Position numbers and translations under genes: made by a program | The notes under the pieces: generated by a model | The model's input: only the letters and a program-made list of their open reading frames with translations | Told to the model about the DNA's origin: nothing | The model's database searches: none | Part shown: in pieces, positions 1 through 11,578 of the stretch | Position numbering within the stretch: position 1 is the first letter of the stretch | Layout: each line of letters starts with the position of its first letter | Assembly: GCF_000516985.1 (NCBI RefSeq) | Contig: NW_006917104.1 | Location: 186,001 to 250,000, forward strand | Length of the DNA stretch: 64,000 bases | Reading direction: 5' to 3' | Source of the DNA: Pestalotiopsis fici W106-1 | Lineage: Eukaryota > Ascomycota > Sordariomycetes > Amphisphaeriales > Sporocadaceae

Positions 1-204
1 CCAGACGTTGAATTGCATCATTGCCCTTTCTGTGATCGTTCATTCAACAGGTCGGATAATTTTACACCACATCTGTTTCTACACGTGGACCCGGTACAAT
101 CTGGGCCAAAGCGGACAAAGTACCACCCCGACGCCAAACGAGTATACGAGGCAGAGATGCTGCGAAAGAAAAGGCGAGACGGAGGGAAGAAGCAGTCAGT
201 CTGA
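1..204 (+). CDS. C2H2 zinc-finger protein, C-terminal exon (partial)
   Basis: Reading frame 1 is open from the window edge to a TGA at 202-204, so the start and most of the gene lie outside. The visible 67 residues contain one classical C2H2 finger: CPFCDRSF, twelve residues between the second Cys and first His, then HLFLH. A basic tail (KKRRDGGKK) follows and could act as a nuclear localisation signal. C2H2 fingers bind DNA, so this is probably a transcription factor, and a finger this close to the C-terminus is common in filamentous fungal regulators. Targets cannot be guessed from the fragment. No splice acceptor is needed inside the visible part. Confidence 0.75.
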   Translation, partial: PDVELHHCPFCDRSFNRSDNFTPHLFLHVDPVQSGPKRTKYHPDAKRVYEAEMLRKKRRDGGKKQSV

Positions 205-3044
205 GTGGACGCCAACTCAAAGGGCACTCGGCATCTGTTCTCGCGACGTTTCAGACGCAAGTTCATCTTAATCACTAGCATCACGAGCTTGAAATCTCTA
301 CCCGGAGTCACACTTGGGCATTGGGTAAAGGGCGGTAATTATTCTCACTTGATGCAAGTCACATAGTGTCAAGGATTCAATGACCAGGCGGGTAAGACAT
401 GTGCACGAAAGGGAAATGGAAGGACAAAATTTGCATCATGAAAACAAAATACAGGTTGTTTCGGGGCTTCATGGCGTTACCACCTAGTTTACTGTATACT
501 ACAAGATTATATTACGAAGCGCTGAATCATGATTCGAGTGCTATTTCGCGCCACCATCTTTGTAGTCCCGTGTTGCGTGATCGGCGGCAAGGAACATTGC
601 GGACGGAATGAACATTACATCGCATACATGCCTGCCCGGCGATGCACCACACCTAGCAGTGTCTCAGATCTGACGTGTTGACTGCGGGACCTGACAGATA
701 TGTTTTGCCATTTGCTTAAACCAGACCAGGAATGGAGCGAATCCATGTTTATCAAGTCTGCTCGTCTCGAGCCCTTATTGCCAGACATGACAGTCCTCTG
801 AATCGCATAGAGCCTTGGAAACCTATCCGTCAGAAGCTTGGAAGAGATCTATTGTACAAAATTTAACACTGCGTTAGTCATTTATATTGTATAATTTGCA
901 AGACCACTGCTTCTGATTTTCCATCTGGCCGTGACCTTGAATTCGTAAAGCTGTGATGATGGGCATGTCAATAGCGGCTTTTGCTCCCGAGAGCCCGTGC
1001 CGTGCATCATTATAATTTGTCATCTGATTGGGAAAGATCTTGGAGAGATCATCATGACGTGCCCATTCAAAGGTAGACTCTCGAAATCAACACTTTGCAG
1101 GATTGGATCAGAGGTCAAATAAGCAAATGACGCTAATGCGGTTGAGAACAAAGAAGCAAATGCCATAAGATCTCGAGCGGCACGATGGTCAATGTGAGTC
1201 TACGGAAATACATGCTCTCTACTTGTGCATACAGGAGAGGTATCTAGATAATGTACAGAGTGGCAAGATGGAGACTATTGACTCACCAAAAACTGTGGTC
1301 CGGCTAGGTTCACATCTGTGCCGTTTGGCGCCAAGAGTCGCCAAATCTCCGTTCGAGACTGCGCAAATAACGACCGTTTCTAAACGTCGGGCCTGTCCAC
1401 CCAGCCAGTCAATTCTGATTGATTCGCGCCCCCTCCATCAATTCTGACCAAGACATCATCAGCGCGGGGCAGCTCCGGGCACACCAGAAATATTTTTGCG
1501 TGTGCTAAATTTACTGTCCCTTTTAATGTCGAGGATTAGTAAATCAAGACCAAAGACGACCCCCAAAATCCAATGATGAGGGTCGGCAGTGCCAGATGGG
1601 CTGGGAGACGTCTGGTGTCAAAAGACAGCACCCAAACGATGAAGCAATGCAAAGTACTCCGGTCGAAATCCAGCATACATGTACCATGAGGGTACCATCT
1701 TGACCGTTATAGAGTACATTGATTCGAAGCCCGCGAACTCACCAACGCGGATGCATGGCTTCTTTCAACCCAGTAAAGCTGGAAAGACAATGGAATAGGT
1801 CTGGGCCATTTTCAGAAGGAAAAGGTTGTTTGGCTTCAACAGCAAACATATCTGAATATAGCGTGGCTTAGGGCTAAATGGAGACTAGACGTCTTGGTGG
1901 ATATTGTAGTCATGGATCCGAATTTAGCCCCATCAATATGCTCTGGGCATTTGAATCCAGTAGTATCCTGGGGGTAGAGCGCAGCATTGGTTGATGTTGC
2001 TTGTGCTCATGCCTCTACGCTTTCGAGGGTGGTGCTTCTAAGACTTGACAACTTCTTTCTCCAAAAAGGTATTCTTGTCCTTGACAGCAACTGTAGCGAC
2101 ATGGTGATCGTCTTACCTCCCGAGCAAGGAATCTACAACGACTATTCATAACGATCTCTCGCCAGACCCATATGCAGGTGGTACTCGGGTAATGCAAGGG
2201 TCTAAACTAGGATAGCTGAGGACCATCTCTGCATCTCGTTCCCTGCCCAGTATGTAAGCAAGGCCACGATATCCAACAATATCGCTCGTCAAAGGACGTC
2301 TCCTGCGCATACTGGAGACCAGCAACTACATGTATCAAATCCAAGTTGCTCTGTCAAGTCACATCAAGACTTGTCGCGTGCGCAAATCGACATGGAGAAA
2401 GTGCAGGGCCGAGACCGTATCCGGCGCGTTATAAACAAAGCTTTAATGACCTGGAATGCACTTGTGCACTATCATGTGTGATCGCTGCCAAATCACCACT
2501 CTAGAGTCACGTCTTTTGGTGGAAGTCACAGTATCCTCAACACGACATCTCATCATCTGTTTGGAGTGAAAAAGATTTGATACAACAGTGTCTAGTATCA
2601 TTTGTCCTTGCGCCAAAGCATCTACATGTGTAGACTGAGCGAATCCCAATGTGACAATCTCGAGCCAACATGATACTGCCAGAAATAGCACAATGCTCAT
2701 GTGTTCCTCTCGACGTCGAAGAGAGTCTGGCCAAAGGGGTTCGAGTGAGAGTCGCGGTACACGTAGTTGTCTAGTTGTCAAGACTTTCGAGATCGGGTCG
2801 CGCGGTCGCTTGGTTCGGATTTTTTTGGTGTTGGTATTTGCAAGCATGTTTATCGAGCACCTATCTCCTTTTGGCACTAACGGTCCACGCAATGCATCAC
2901 AGGAAAACGTTTCGTTACATCCATTTTGTTCTGCCACCCAAGCCATCAGGCCAAACTTCCAGGCCGACTGAAGATACAAAGCCATGTCCATCAACGCCCA
3001 GTCATGATGTCTCGTAGTGTGTATTCGCCCGATCAATTCATCGT
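205..3044. other. Intergenic, no gene recognised
   Basis: The 2.8 kb between the C2H2 terminus and the eS24 stop holds only short open frames without recognisable motifs. Open frames at 2443-3273 (-) and 2651-3246 (+) extend into eS24 or mirror it. I see no RNA gene or repeat. Confidence 0.5.
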
Positions 3045-3675
3045 TTATTTCTCCTTCTTGGCCTTGGCACCCTTTACCTTGGCGGTACCACGGAGGGTCT
3101 TCTGGCGGTTCTTGCGCTGCTTGCCTGTTGGGGGAGTTGGTTATTGCACATCTTTGGTTCGGAAGACTTGGTCTGTACGTACGCTGCTGGCGGGAAGCTC
3201 TCTCGGGCTTGGTAGCGAAACCAACACGGACCTGCGAATTGATTAGCTCCATGCAAAACAAGAAACCGCACACCCCCAGAGTTCCAGCATACCAGACGGT
3301 ATTGAGGCTCGAACTTCTTCATGGCCTCGGGCGAGTCGTAGATGAGGGCGAAACCGGTGGTCTTGCCACCACCAAAGTGGGTGCGCAGACCAAAGACATT
3401 GACCTGGTCGGGGGTAGCCTTGTACAGGCTGGAAAGCTGCTCGCGGAGGGTGGTCTTGGAGATGCCGGCCTTGCCAGGGTGGAGGACGTCACTGAAAATC
3501 AAAGGTTAGTTGTGGTTTCGGGAGGAGGGGATTCGCGTAAACTTGCACCACCATCTGCTTCTACACACACAAAATTCGTTAGCATTTGCGCCTGCGCATA
3601 TGGAAACAGCAAACATACTCTACCCAGCAGAGGGTTGCGGATGAACTTCCGCGTGCGAATCGTGACGGCATCCAT
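3045..3675 (-). CDS. RPS24: 40S ribosomal protein eS24 (five exons)
   Basis: Structural protein of the small ribosomal subunit, cytoplasmic translation. Exons on the minus strand: 3675-3619, 3560-3547, 3491-3293, 3231-3183 and 3124-3045; the phases close to 132 residues, the normal eS24 size. The protein begins [19 protein letters not shown], continues with [13 protein letters not shown] and [20 protein letters not shown], and ends in a Lys/Arg-rich tail. Exon 2 is only 14 nt (K-Q-M-V-V, completed by the next exon) and is needed for the invariant KQMVVD segment. The intron after it (3546-3492) starts GCAAGT and ends CAG, so it is a GC-AG intron. The start is the ATG matching the conserved N-terminus; an upstream in-frame extension exists but has no family support. 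Nothing suggests a pseudogene. Confidence 0.95.
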
Positions 3676-6283
3676 GGTGATGGCGTGTTGTCGACGGTGT
3701 GGTTGGGTGGATGGGAAAGTGGGAGGATGCAAAGTCTGGAGTTTCGAACTTGCAATTGATTGACAAGGCAGACAAAATCTTTTCAGATCGTGCGGCAGCT
3801 GGGCTGATTATACGCCAGCTGGCAGGCTTGGCCAGTCAGCTTGACCCACCCCGATCTTCGAAGCGGCCTTTGTGGGTCTTGAGCTCGTTCCCGCACCCAC
3901 ACCTCGGTGTGTTGCTGGGGGCCTATGCCGGGTTTAGCGCTTTCAATACGGACTGGGTTGATTGAGAGCTCGGTAGTAGTCCGTTTTCTCAATCTCTTGA
4001 ACTGCGTACACTGGGATCATACTAGAGAGGTCCAACTTGTCCATCCGTCAGTAATAATACATTGATCAATACCTTGCAGAGTGTATCCACTCAGGTGTTG
4101 CTCATCTACGTACTCGGTCGGACAGCGCGAATATGCAACTAAGGGAGAACATCTTGCATTTGCATTTCCTTGAATTAACTTCTCTCTTGATCATTCTGTT
4201 ACCGGCCTGCGAATAACTGGTTTTGCATTAGTATTATGCAAGCACACGGACACGTCAGTTTTGATGGCAATGGCATTTCAGTTACTCAGTTAATGGCACT
4301 TGGGTCATTGCTTTTTTGTAGTTACACATGAGGCAGGCTGGACTGCACGTACTGAAACAACAAATGCCGCCATTTGCAAAAAGGAACAGAGGTATCAGGT
4401 CTAATCTTTGTCTTTGCCCCTGGTTTATTCAGGTTCCCAAACACAAGTGGTCGGGTTGACTTGAATCAAGGGCGGAGACATTGATGCTGCTCCTTCTGCA
4501 TACACTAATCTCGCCAAACATGGAAACCTATGGGCCTCTCATGTCATCGAATGCAACTCATGTGTGTTTTAGCTTGTCGAGGTTGGTGTCTCTTTATTCG
4601 AACCCATCCATAGTCTCGGGGCATAGACGTTCACCTTGTCATGCAATGTAATGATGATTGTTCGAGTGAAATTGGACATGATCCCCATACCACACGCGCA
4701 AAGTGTACTAGGGAATAATGTCACTCACCGCCACTCTCTATCATGCATATTCCTCTACCAACACTCAAGCATCGGGTCACATCCCGTGGCTGCCGATCAA
4801 GAAGCGCAAGGCGCCGGTCCGAGGTCAACGCACAAGGATACATGGTACAGCCAGAGTCCCAGCAAACGGGGCAGAATGCCCCCAGAAGTAACCCTTGGAG
4901 CATGATAACATCTTATTGCAGGGTTCAGTTGGATCCGTGATGGAAATTGACAATTAGAATAGTAGAATGGCGGAGTTCGGAATTCAGGATACAAAACCAA
5001 ACTTTTGTGCCACCTTCCAATCTGGTAGAGGCGCAGGACATGACAGGGGACATGTGGAAGCTTGTTCATGTCGGATGCTGCCATGATCAAAATGGTAATC
5101 AGGCAATATTCCCATTTGTGACTTGTCAGTAGTTCAAAGTATGTACATTGGCTTTTCCCGTCTACCGCGGCTCCCACCATGGCCCAGGCTCAGGATTGTG
5201 TCCCTGAAAATGACACCATGTTGGTAATCACCTCTCCAAAGACTACGCACAGTTTCACTACCAACGGATTCCTAAATGCCTCGCAACAAGGTGGAGCAAA
5301 GACATTGTATCGTGTATACATCTCTCGCTCCGTCTGCCACTGAAAGAAAGTTTTGCTCCGCAAAGTAAACAGGTAACCGTACGGGATGCAGGGGTCTGAG
5401 GGGAATTTCTGCTTGCGGAAGATATCGCCGCTACCTGGCGTAGGAAAGTCATGGCGAAATCGCAAATTTCAAGATTGAACATGCGAAATTTGTATCTAGT
5501 AATAGGGAAGTCGTACACAAGCCCAGCGCCATCGTGGAGGTAACTAGTCTCAACTTACAAGAATGTCACGATGACTGAGGCGGCCAGGGCTTGGGGTTTT
5601 ACAAGACTTCGATTACGAGATTGATATGAACATATACATGACCACCAAATGTATGAACAACTATTTGTATGATTTGGACCATGGTGCAAGACCGAAAGTC
5701 AATCAAGTGCTACTCGCGGTTTCTATGCTGGAAACAGCGCGGTGCCAGTTGGGTAGCAGCACTTTTTGAATCGAGAAAATCAGACAAATTCAAGCTATTG
5801 ATTCTTGAGCTTCCATGAAAATTTTGATTGAAACCATAAAAAATCAGACATCCAGCCCGTCAAGATCGTGTGCTCGCCAAGTATGTACTATGCGTATTCC
5901 CAAGATAGCCAACATGGACGCCGCAAACAACCCGGCGAGTCACTCATTATGGGGTCTTGTTTGACCGAATATTTTATACTTTGGGCGAAAACCAATCACT
6001 TTGTCCGTAACATCAGTTACGAATATAATCTGGAAACTAGCCAGTTTCATTCATATAAAAGCTCGTGGCTCTGCTAATATGTAGCAAGCTTGACGAGGCC
6101 AGCTGGCAGCAGCTGCGGATTGCTGACTTTGGCGTGATATGCATGTGCTTGCACTGCTGCATGCGATCATGCGAGCAATCACCACTGTTGTGTTCCTTGC
6201 AAAGAGCATATCTTTACGATAATTCGGGATGAGGTTCCTACTCGAGCTTGTCTGATCCATTTGTCGACGAAATCTGTTGCAAA
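3676..6283. other. Intergenic, promoter side of eS24 and LRR gene
   Basis: This is the divergent upstream region of eS24 (-) and the LRR gene (+), 2.6 kb long. Open frames at 4797-5180 (-), 4947-5132 (+) and 5190-5518 (-) have no recognisable domain, no supported splice structure and no codon bias like that of the neighbours. I see no RNA gene or mobile element. Confidence 0.5.
6054..6060 (+). promoter_or_regulatory. Candidate TATA box of the LRR gene
   Basis: TATAAAA lies 224 nt upstream of the chosen ATG of the F-box-like/LRR gene on the same strand. The distance allows a 5' UTR. This is a sequence match only. Confidence 0.3.
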
Positions 6284-8684
6284 ATGGACGGATTACCCTC
6301 CTACGAGGAGGCTACAACGCTGCCACACTGGCTTCAGCTGGCTGCCCCATATGTACCCATGGCTGACTGGCGGCGATGCTGCCTTGTCAACTCACAATTC
6401 CACGAACAATTTGCTTCTCGACTCTGGCTGGACCCGCTCGTGACTGCAAGAGCACATGGTCTGCATCCTAATGATGGTGAGCATGGCCTTGCCATTGTAG
6501 TCATGCAATATTCGCACAGGCGCTCTACGTGATTGCTCTTGTTGCTAACGCTTGGTAGACCTCTCTTGGTATCGAAAGTTCATCAATGTTCATCTCAAGT
6601 CGGTACGACCAAGTACACGTGCATTGGTTCGATCGCTTGATTTCCGAGACTTTGCCATCGTGGCCTCTGGGCTCTATTCATCAGATGCAAGTGAGAGGGC
6701 CATTTCCGAAAGTCTCAAAGGTTTACCGACGTTATTTCCAAACTTGATATGCTTGCTCATTGCTGGGCATCCTGAAATCAACTCCGAGTCACTTGTAGCG
6801 ACTCACACGGAAGAAGCAAAAGGTCAGGTTCAGACGGCGCTGCAAATGCTCGACCTTGCTGGCTGTCTGCACCCACTTACAACTCGGATGTTTCGCTCTT
6901 CTTTTCTTCGGGACCTCGTTTACCTGGATATCTCATTTCTTCCTGGATCTGTAGGTACTCTCGTGCAAACATCCTTGAATCCAGAATTTGTGCCAGAATT
7001 ACGGATACTCAAGGTGAGGAGTCGAGAGATGGATGATGCCACTGCTCACCTTTTGCTTGAACGTTTCGGGAGACAGCTCTGGAGTCTAGACATTTCCGAG
7101 AACAAACTAACCGATGCTACAATTGAATCACTAATTGAGCACTCCTTTTCTGAACTTACATATCAGTCAGATCAACATTTCAACGTCGAGGGCAAGCTCA
7201 AGAATGATCGCTCATGGGGTACCAGGGAATTCGGGCCCTTTGAGTCAATTTCCGAGTCAAACGAGAGCTCTTCGTTCACTCATCGGATGCGCTACGTGCC
7301 AGATGCTCCACCTTACCATTGCCATGCTGGCCAGCAGGACTTGCAGGAGTGGCAGGTTGTACGTTTGACTGGTGTCGAGAGTCGGATCAATGACAGTGCT
7401 GCGGGCGTCCTACAGTGCCTGCTTGATGACGCTCTGCAGCCCGTACCCGAGGCAAGAGGTGCTGCATCGAGCATTCGTCAAGGCAGAGGCGGTTTGACAC
7501 ATCTCTACCTGAATGGCAACCGCTTCACGTCGGCTGGAATCCAAAAGTTGCTTCGATGCGTCAAGGGACAATTACAGCACTTTGAATGCGATTCCTCACG
7601 GCTTTCATGCTTGGTTCCCGATTCTCGTTCCTTGCCGCAGGTGCATGGTCTTTTCGGTCTCTCGCACCTATTTCGACCAGTCTTTGCGTCAAATCTTCGA
7701 TCCTTGAGGATCCACCATTCGGCTGTCACGTGTGTACCGAGACTTGAAGCAGACTGGCTCCCGCCACGTGAAGCTGCAATACAGGCAGAAAGGGTATTCC
7801 GACAGCACATCCAAATGGCGTATCCGTGTGCTTTTGTTCCAGACATGAATCCACGCATTACCTCACTGACACTGACTCAAATTCCTGCGCGCTCTTCTGG
7901 CCCGCTCATTCGGGCAATCACGAGATTCCTCGATCTTGCATCTGACCAGCAGCTTGCAATGAGGGAATCAAATACCAATGCAAACCGGCGTGACTCGGCC
8001 AACCTAACAGGTCTTTGCCACATTCGTTTGGAACTATTGCACGATCATGCTAGAGACTTGACAGATGTCTTGTCTGATGAAGGTGTGGATTTTGACCAGC
8101 TTCTCGATCCTGTCGCGCCAGGCGAAGGTCAGGGCGAGGCATTTTGGTGGGACCATCCCAAGCACAAGCTACGAGCGCACAGCGTCAGCAGCAAAGTTTC
8201 TTGTGAAGCTCCAAACGCAAGTAGTGTCGACAATAATCCTGTAAATGGCGACGAGCTATCCGTCATACCGCAAAGCAGTGGTATTCGGCACAACAAACAA
8301 GAGGAATACGTGCATTGTAGAATCGATGCCGCCGATTCGTGGACTGGCAACATGTTTACGGTTCCGGTATGGGTTGGTTGTGGCGTCGTTGGACCCTCGC
8401 CGGCTCTCAATGAATACATGTCCAATGTATTGGACTCTAGTTGCCGAAAGAATATTGGGCCAGCCATGCCCGATCAAATCGCCGCTGGTGTGCCTCCAGG
8501 ATCCTACATCTTTCATGATGCCTGGACCATGATGGTCTTGCCCACCAGTCTCCGAAAGTTGGACGATGAATCAAAACGCGATCCAATGGATTGTGTTGCT
8601 ACTGCGATCAAGGAGTATCGACAGAAAACAAAAGGGACAAACAGGCACTGGAATGGTAAACTTGAGCTGCTGAGAGTGGCATAG
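6284..8684 (+). CDS. F-box-like, leucine-rich repeat protein
   Basis: Two exons, 6284-6476 and 6559-8684, give 772 residues; the intron runs from GTGAGC to GGTAG and joins in phase 1. The first 55 residues (LPHWLQLAAPYVP, DWRRCCLVNSQFHEQFASRLW) look like an F-box: a short Leu/Pro start, a CCLV helix and a terminal Trp. Ribonuclease-inhibitor-like LRR units follow, for example LWSLDISENKLTDATIESL at about 238-256 and LTHLYLNGNRFTSAGIQKLL at about 377-396. Family knowledge suggests substrate recognition in an SCF ubiquitin ligase, but the F-box match is weak and the substrate unknown. The C-terminal third (Asp-rich stretch, EAFWWDHP) is not recognised. The ATG was chosen because it starts the F-box-like segment; an upstream in-frame start at 6248 lacks support. 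Confidence 0.75.
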
Positions 8685-9050
8685 AGCATCTCAGTGAGAC
8701 TCTGACCCATGTTGATGTTGTTGCGAAAAGGGCCGTCCTGATCAGACGTTAGTGGGTAGTGGTAGCAATGTAGATTCATTATGGGACGGTGGATAAGCTC
8801 GACGGGTATCTCTACAGTATTAAACCAAACCAGGACTAGTGCAACCTCAGGTTCTGGGGTCGTAGAGACACCTCGGCTCGTGAGACCACTTCCCCACATT
8901 CAAGCTTCCCCAGACTTCAGCCAGGGCGAGGTTGTCCGGGGCTGGAAGCTGGAACTTCCTCGCCGGCTTCCGAAGTCTTCATCAGACAACGAGCTTTTTT
9001 TTCCTCTTTGCCATTGATTACGAGCGTCTTACTTTTGCGTGGAGTTCAAC
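8685..9050. other. Short intergenic spacer
   Basis: 366 nt between two same-strand genes. It must hold the LRR terminator and the SDR promoter. A pyrimidine-rich run lies just before the SDR start (about 8992-9012). No clear TATA box was seen. Confidence 0.4.
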
Positions 9051-10090
9051 ATGTCAGACAAGGCCAGACAGCGGGTGGAAGCGATTGGCAAGCAGCTCGC
9101 GCCCGTACGGAAAGTCGCTGGCGCATCGAGCGGGCCACGGCTGCAGGGTAAAGTTGCCATCATCACGGGTAAGCTCGCCGAGTAGAGAGGCACAACGTCA
9201 CGGGTTTCTCTGGTAACATGAGCTGATATATTGTCTGTACAGGCACGAACTCGGCGCTGGGCATTGGCCGCGCGACCAGCTACCAATTTGCCGAGAACGG
9301 AGCGAAAGCAATCTACCTCTGCGACTTTGACAATAGCAATCTTGAATCGCACAAGCGTGATATCAGTGCGGCGTTTCCCAATGTCCAAGTTCACATACGC
9401 CAGTTCGATGCTGGGAACGAAGAAGCCGTCAAGGAAGTAGTTGGCCATGCCATCAAGACATACGGTAGACTCGACGTCTTCTTTGCCAATGCCGGCATCG
9501 TAGGCAAGCCTGTACACTTCAAAGATGTGGAAAAGAGTGAATTTATGAAGGTCATGGAGACCAATGCTGCCAGGTTTGTCCACAATTGACAAATCCATTG
9601 CCGATTGACATTGCTGACCACACTTTGCCGCAGCGTATTCCTGGCTGCAAAACACGCTGCGCCGGCCATGATGAAAACCTCGGATGAGAAACCTGCGCCT
9701 TGGGGAAGCATTATAGGCACTGCATCTGTCGCGGGTATACGGTCTAATGCTGGCCCTACTGCATATTCTGCAGCAAAGGCAGCCGTTGTATCGATTGCAC
9801 AGACATGTGCATACCAGCTTGCCGGCACCAATATTCGTGTCAACTCGATATGTCCTGGCCTGATTGAAACGGGTATGACGGCGCCAACTTTTGAGACAGC
9901 GAGGGCTCGTGGGACTGAAAAGAAGATTGGTCAATTGAATCCTCTAAAGAGAGGTGGCAACGCTGACGAGATTGCACGTGTTGCCTTGTTCCTAGCCAGT
10001 GACGAAGCAAGCTATGTCAACGGACAAGCGTGGGCAGTGGACGGTGGACTTAGTGCAGGTCATCCTTTCGTACCGGGCAAGATTGCATAA
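9051..10090 (+). CDS. Short-chain dehydrogenase/reductase (classical SDR)
   Basis: NAD(P)-dependent oxidoreductase, probably soluble. Exons 9051-9168, 9243-9573 and 9634-10090 encode 301 residues. The cofactor motif [10 protein letters not shown] (from residue 39) is split by intron 1. NAG follows at FFANAGIVG. The catalytic centre is S181 with Y194 and K198 (YSAAK), and the C-terminal [14 protein letters not shown] and [10 protein letters not shown] are typical. The N-terminus has about 30 extra residues before the Rossmann fold ([15 protein letters not shown]), lacking an obvious targeting signal. The substrate cannot be told from the sequence. The gene stands alone, with no partner enzyme adjacent except the secreted dioxygenase-like gene 1.5 kb downstream. 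Confidence 0.92.
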
Positions 10091-11578
10091 TAGGAGATGA
10101 GCGACTGTCTAGGCAAATCCAAGACGAGATGAACTACCACGTCGAGTGACCGAGAGTAGGCATTTCCGGCGTATGAACACACATTATTCGGCGCAACCTC
10201 TTGATGCATTCGCATGACCGAGGCTTTTGTCGATTATTTCTCATCTCTGACTAACCATTTCAACTTTTCTGTCGCATCTCCACAAGGCATGCTGCTCTGT
10301 GGAGTTGATATCACAAAGTAAACGCAATCAATCATTTTCAACAGTTTCCCCGGCGTCACGCTTCATCTATTTCCACCCAGTTTCGTCGCCAGGCCAGGTT
10401 TGTTTCCACCTACCCGCATACGTAATTACCTTGGCTCTCCTTTCGTACATTCTTCTCGCTTGGCTGGCTGCATTTCACATGTTGACTGTGGACCATTTTT
10501 GGAGTTGAATGCTCTCTGATAGCCAGGGCTCACAAATACACCGCGTATGATTGGATTTCATAATGGCTTGGCAAAATGATCGTCGTTTTCAATTGCCATG
10601 GTATTTAGTAGGACGCGCAAGAACTAACCAGGGCCATGAATGTTCTGGACTCTGCATGAGATGCCACGGGAGGCAATGCCGGAGTGGCTATACCACACAT
10701 CTTATGCACAATGCTAGAGGGTTTGTGTGGGTAGGCCTGGCTTCCTACGCTTGCCACGTTGTGTGCTCACAAAAGCTCCTATTGCAACATGGCAGGTTTA
10801 CTGAAACTACTACTCTGCAGCCAAGAAAGATGTCCCCCCTGGGCCCCAAGGATACCCAGTCCAATCCGGAGAGTCGCCGAGGGAGTCTGCCGAAGAGTTG
10901 CGGCTCTTGTACCGGTGCCTCAGCCTTGGCGTTTACTCTATCCCCGGAAACTAAGCAAAGCCGCGTAAGCTCTCCCACTTCCCTAAGATCGCTGTAACTG
11001 TAATTCAACTACAGCCTCAGGGTCTTCCGGACGCCTACCCCGGAGTCGTCCAGTCTATCCGTCCACCAATCGTGAAGCCATTGTCAACGTTATTTGCAAA
11101 GCCTAATACCTTATTGGCGAGCTTAATGCCCCTAAACATTGTAAAAGTGGTCATCTCACTCTTGGTTCCATCCACAATGCCAACCCTTTTCAGTGGATTT
11201 TGCTATATGTCGCCTACAGAGGGCCGCGCAGACCCTTGTGTGAATCCTATGCCATCATGGGAATGGAATCTGTTTTGACAATCGTCATTAGATGTTTTCC
11301 TGGCGATTACAGGATTATGAGGGCGTCTAGCAATATGCAACCACGGCGGCTGTGGTGCCGTGGACTCACATGGTTGAGTTCCGAGCAACTTGTACAGGGA
11401 CAATGATTTACAAGGTTGAGCATGAGCAGGATCGGTCACGATTCGAGTTCATGTTGAGAGGAACAAGTATAAAGTGACCCCGTCTCGCACGACTTGACGA
11501 TTCCTCTGTTTTCTTACCCATCCCGCATTGGCTTCTCATTCCTTTACCTTTTCATTTGCACTTTTGCTTTCCAGCACC
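10091..11578. other. Intergenic with one coding-like fragment
   Basis: 1.5 kb between the SDR and the dioxygenase-like gene. Around 10825-10945 a frame reads Pro/Gly-rich then amphipathic (PPGPQGYP, EELRLLYRCLSLGVYSIPGN, stop), which looks coding-like. No start or clean upstream exon can be joined, so it is not called as a gene. Nothing else recognised. Confidence 0.35.
11468..11474 (+). promoter_or_regulatory. Candidate TATA box of the dioxygenase-like gene
   Basis: TATAAAG sits 105 nt upstream of the ATG. Pyrimidine-rich DNA follows up to the start codon, the usual look of a strong fungal core promoter. Confidence 0.45.

Noticed and set aside
2443..3273. 276-codon minus-strand open frame overlapping the last eS24 exons
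   Set aside because: It reads in another frame through the real eS24 terminal exons, with no domain in the remaining part.
3017..3763. 248-codon open frame on the plus strand across eS24
   Set aside because: Antisense to the well-supported eS24 exons and introns; no motif.
10850..11060. Possible 5S rRNA or other Pol III gene in a GC-rich stretch
   Set aside because: The sequence does not match fungal 5S rRNA, and no internal promoter boxes were recognised.
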